Shown here piece after piece: positions 61,936-64,000 of a stretch of 64,000 bases of DNA. The DNA comes from Lachnospiraceae bacterium (GTDB taxonomy: Bacteria; Bacillota; Clostridia; Lachnospirales; Lachnospiraceae). The notes under the pieces were generated by a model, which worked only from the letters and a program-made list of their open reading frames with translations, did no database searches and was not told where the DNA came from. Numbering within the stretch: the first letter of the stretch is position 1; each line of letters starts with the position of its first letter. The position numbers were made by a program, and so were the translations under genes. Location of the stretch: the NCBI GenBank assembly GCA_910575445.1, contig CAJTFW010000006.1, positions 186,001-250,000 of the forward strand, in the 5' to 3' direction.

Positions 61936-62640
61936 ATGACCAATCAACACAATATTCTGCTTATAGAAGACGATGCAGAGATTAGTGAAATGTTAAAAAA
62001 CTATCTAACAGCAGAAAACTACCATGTAGTCTGTGCATTTGACGGGAAAGAAGCTTGTGAAAAGTTTAACGAAAATATATTTAGCCTGGTTCTTTTAGAT
62101 TTGATGATTCCGAAAGTAAGTGGTCTGGATGTGATGCAGTATATTCGTAAGCAAAGTGTAGTTCCAGTGCTGATTCTCTCGGCAAAGGACAGTGAGGCAG
62201 ATAAGACGCTTGGACTTGGCTTAGGAGCAGATGACTATGTTACCAAGCCCTTCTCTGTGGTGGAAGTCCTAGCGCGGATTAAGGCCAATATCCGAAGGAC
62301 TACGCAGTATGATGATACCAAAGAGAAAGCGCCAGATTTGTTGCAGGTGGGGGATTTGGTGATGAATTTGTCGGACTATACCGTTACCAAACATGGAGCT
62401 CCTGTCACATTGACTGCAAAAGAATTTGAGATTCTAAAGCTGTTACTTAAAAATCCAAAACGAGTCTACACCAAAGAACAGCTTTACAGTCTGGTATGGC
62501 AGGACGAGTATCTGGGCGATGAAAATGCAGTCAATGTACATATCAGCAGACTGCGCAATAAGATTGAGGAGGATTCCCGCAATCCCAAGTATCTGATAAC
62601 CGTCTGGGGGATTGGCTATAAATTGGGGGAAGGCTTATGA
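61936..62640 (+). CDS. OmpR-family response regulator
   Basis: The 234-residue protein has a receiver domain (EDD at 11-13, phosphorylated Asp55 in LVLLDLMIPK, Lys in VTKPFS) and an OmpR-type winged helix at residues 135-232. It overlaps the kinase gene by 4 bases (ATGA). A broken copy lies at 55485. Regulators of this type next to ABC transporters often answer to peptide antibiotics, and an ABC gene follows the kinase. Confidence 0.93.
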   Translation: MTNQHNILLIEDDAEISEMLKNYLTAENYHVVCAFDGKEACEKFNENIFSLVLLDLMIPKVSGLDVMQYIRKQSVVPVLILSAKDSEADKTLGLGLGADDYVTKPFSVVEVLARIKANIRRTTQYDDTKEKAPDLLQVGDLVMNLSDYTVTKHGAPVTLTAKEFEILKLLLKNPKRVYTKEQLYSLVWQDEYLGDENAVNVHISRLRNKIEEDSRNPKYLITVWGIGYKLGEGL

Positions 62641-63494
62641 AGAAAGACACCCGGACAAAGCTACAAATCATCAGCACAAAGCTAGAAGAAATCACCAGAA
62701 CTGACAGTGATGAAAGAATCCATATTTTTACTGACCAAAAAGAACTGATGGAATTATCTGCACAGATTAATGCGCTGTTAGAAAAACATCAGAAAATCAA
62801 AGTCGATTACCGCCGTTCTTTAATGGCTTCTAAAAAGATGCTCTCGAATATTTCCCATGATATTAAAACACCTATGACCGTTCTTCTAGGTTATCTTGAA
62901 CTGATGCGGCTACAGGGCGCATCTGATGAGATGCTCCAAAAGGCGGAACTAAAAGCCAATCAGGTGATGGAGCTTATCGACCAGTTTTTTACATTGTCTA
63001 AGTTAGAATCTAATGATACAGATATAGAACTTTCCAAAGTCAATCTCAGTGAAATCTGTCGCGAAAGTATCTTGGATTTTTATGAGATATTAACAAATGA
63101 CCATTTTCAGGTGGAGATTAAAGTGCCAGAGATGCCCGTCTATGTGATGGGAAATACAGAAGCCTTGCAGCGTATCTTCTCCAATCTTATCTCCAATGCT
63201 ATTCGCTACGGAGCAGATGGAGCCTATCTGGGACTTTTTCTTATAATAGAAGAAGAGAAAGTCATTGTCAAAGTAGTAGACCATGGAAAAGGGATAGAAA
63301 AAGCTTTTGCAGACAGTGTCTTTGAACGCCTGTTTACGATGGAGGATTCGAGAAGCCGCAAAGTGCAGGGAAATGGACTGGGGCTTACGATTGCCAAAAA
63401 TTTAACAGAAAAGCTTCAGGGAAGTCTGACCTTAGAGAGTACCCCAGGCGTTATCACCACTTTTACTCTTCAATTTCCAAAAATTATTTCTTAA
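62637..63494 (+). CDS. Sensor histidine kinase without membrane helices
   Basis: The 285-residue protein has a dimer helix with the phosphorylated His74 in NISHDIKTPM, then an ATPase domain with N box (NLISNAIRYG), GKGIEKAFADSVFERLF and a G2 box (GNGLGLTIAKN). There is no predicted membrane helix or sensor domain; the first 60 residues are a charged coiled coil. It may therefore take its signal from a partner, such as the ABC transporter encoded downstream. It is a full-length frame with coupled translation, so I do not regard it as truncated. Confidence 0.92.
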   Translation: MKKDTRTKLQIISTKLEEITRTDSDERIHIFTDQKELMELSAQINALLEKHQKIKVDYRRSLMASKKMLSNISHDIKTPMTVLLGYLELMRLQGASDEMLQKAELKANQVMELIDQFFTLSKLESNDTDIELSKVNLSEICRESILDFYEILTNDHFQVEIKVPEMPVYVMGNTEALQRIFSNLISNAIRYGADGAYLGLFLIIEEEKVIVKVVDHGKGIEKAFADSVFERLFTMEDSRSRKVQGNGLGLTIAKNLTEKLQGSLTLESTPGVITTFTLQFPKIIS

Positions 63495-63584
63495 AAAATA
63501 ACTGCGAAAGAAATTCGTAAGATTTCTGCAAGAGTTTTGAAAATCTGTGCCGCTATAATGGTAGAAAAAGGAGGGGAAAAGAAG

Positions 63585-64000
63585 ATGACCTATCTATTAC
63601 AGACCAACTGCCTTACAAAGACCATTGGCGGCAAAGAATTGGTAAAAAATGTCAACCTTCATCTGAAAAAGGGAGAAATCTATGGGTTTCTTGGCCCGAA
63701 CGGAGCTGGCAAGACGACCATAATTAAGATGCTGACCAATCTCTGGAAACCAACCTATGGAACGATTGAGATTTTTGGCGAGACACTAAGCGATAAATCC
63801 TACGAAGTTCTAAAAAGAATCGGAAGTATCATTGAATTTCCAACATTCTATGAACATATGACAGGATATGAGAATCTGTATCTGCACAGCGAATATATGG
63901 GCTATTATCACCATGGCCATATCGAAGATACACTAGAGCTTCTACATCTAAGCGATGCAGCCACAAAGCCCGTACGGGCGTATTCATTGGGAATGAAAGA
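63585..64000 (+). CDS. ABC transporter ATP-binding protein (partial, runs off the window)
   Basis: The visible 138 codons hold Walker A GFLGPNGAGKTT near residue 40, the Q-loop region (IIEFPTFYEHMTGYENL) and the start of the signature motif YSLGMK at the window edge. This is the pattern of BcrA-type ATPases used in peptide-antibiotic export and immunity. Ribosome site AGGAGGGG precedes the ATG at 63585. It follows the two-component genes by 90 bases and is probably their target. Confidence 0.9.
   Translation, partial: MTYLLQTNCLTKTIGGKELVKNVNLHLKKGEIYGFLGPNGAGKTTIIKMLTNLWKPTYGTIEIFGETLSDKSYEVLKRIGSIIEFPTFYEHMTGYENLYLHSEYMGYYHHGHIEDTLELLHLSDAATKPVRAYSLGMK

Noticed and set aside
62637-62760. 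Intact kinase as a truncated gene
   Set aside because: Its start overlaps the regulator stop by the usual ATGA and the frame is complete, so the lack of membrane helices seems natural.
1-64000. CRISPR arrays, tRNA and rRNA genes
   Set aside because: I saw no regularly spaced repeats of 25-40 bases, no tRNA-like cloverleaf with a typical TTC loop and no rRNA-like conserved stretch; a covariance scan was not possible.

Overview
The window looks like chromosome from a gut-type Firmicute of the class Clostridia, most likely family Lachnospiraceae. This rests on moderate GC, strong AGGAGG ribosome sites, type III glutamine synthetase, many MATE exporters, BlaI/M56 pairs and Tn916/Tn1549-like conjugative-element genes. 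It is an inference; no rRNA or tRNA gene is present to confirm it.

Layout. (1) 1-10.75 kb is a run of efflux and regulator cassettes: the tail of a TetR-like gene, a CDF metal exporter, a MATE exporter and a DtxR-type regulator; a divergent MATE/PadR pair sharing two palindromic operators; an AraC-GNAT fusion plus MATE; and an AraC-GyrI regulator plus a C45 acyltransferase. Three copies of a small Cys-rich KTR gene, each ending in a related terminator, close these cassettes, and two related hairpin leaders precede two of the genes. (2) 11.0-13.35 kb is the end of a conjugative element: a sigma-like/MazF fusion, a small ORF and a frameshifted serine recombinase whose C-terminus runs into what looks like the 3' end of rlmD/rumA. 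(3) 13.35-24.2 kb is an accessory region rich in broken genes: phosphoesterase, WYL, GNAT, MATE and NTPase fragments, an IS1182-type remnant and other element fragments. Intact genes sit among them: a P-loop kinase with a zinc ribbon, RhuM, a DUF262/HNH protein and a DarG-like macro-domain protein. (4) 24.4-27.3 kb holds a BlaI/M56 pair and a truncated LytTR regulator.

(5) 27.6-53.9 kb is mostly conserved chromosome: a beta-helix/LysM surface protein, glnN with a YoaK-type membrane protein, TetR, putP, a three-gene operon (TPR protein with degenerate J domain, short Hsp70, methyltransferase), DUF3784, an alanyl-tRNA editing protein, a SorC-type regulator, pyrG, a likely small RNA, ftsH, a 198-bp palindrome, uvrC, a second BlaI/M56 pair, asparaginase and a TRIC-type channel.

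(6) 53.3-64.0 kb is a plastic segment. The block TRIC - cargo - two-component system occurs twice. In the first copy TRIC is intact and the two-component genes are deleted into a pseudogene; in the second TRIC is broken and the two-component genes are intact. The slot between them holds a DUF433/DUF5615 toxin-antitoxin-like operon in one copy and a Fic protein in the other. Between the copies lie a polymorphic-toxin C-terminus, two immunity-type genes, two copies of an IS3-family element with mutated catalytic residues and a wrecked LytTR system. The window ends inside an ABC transporter ATPase gene next to the intact two-component system.
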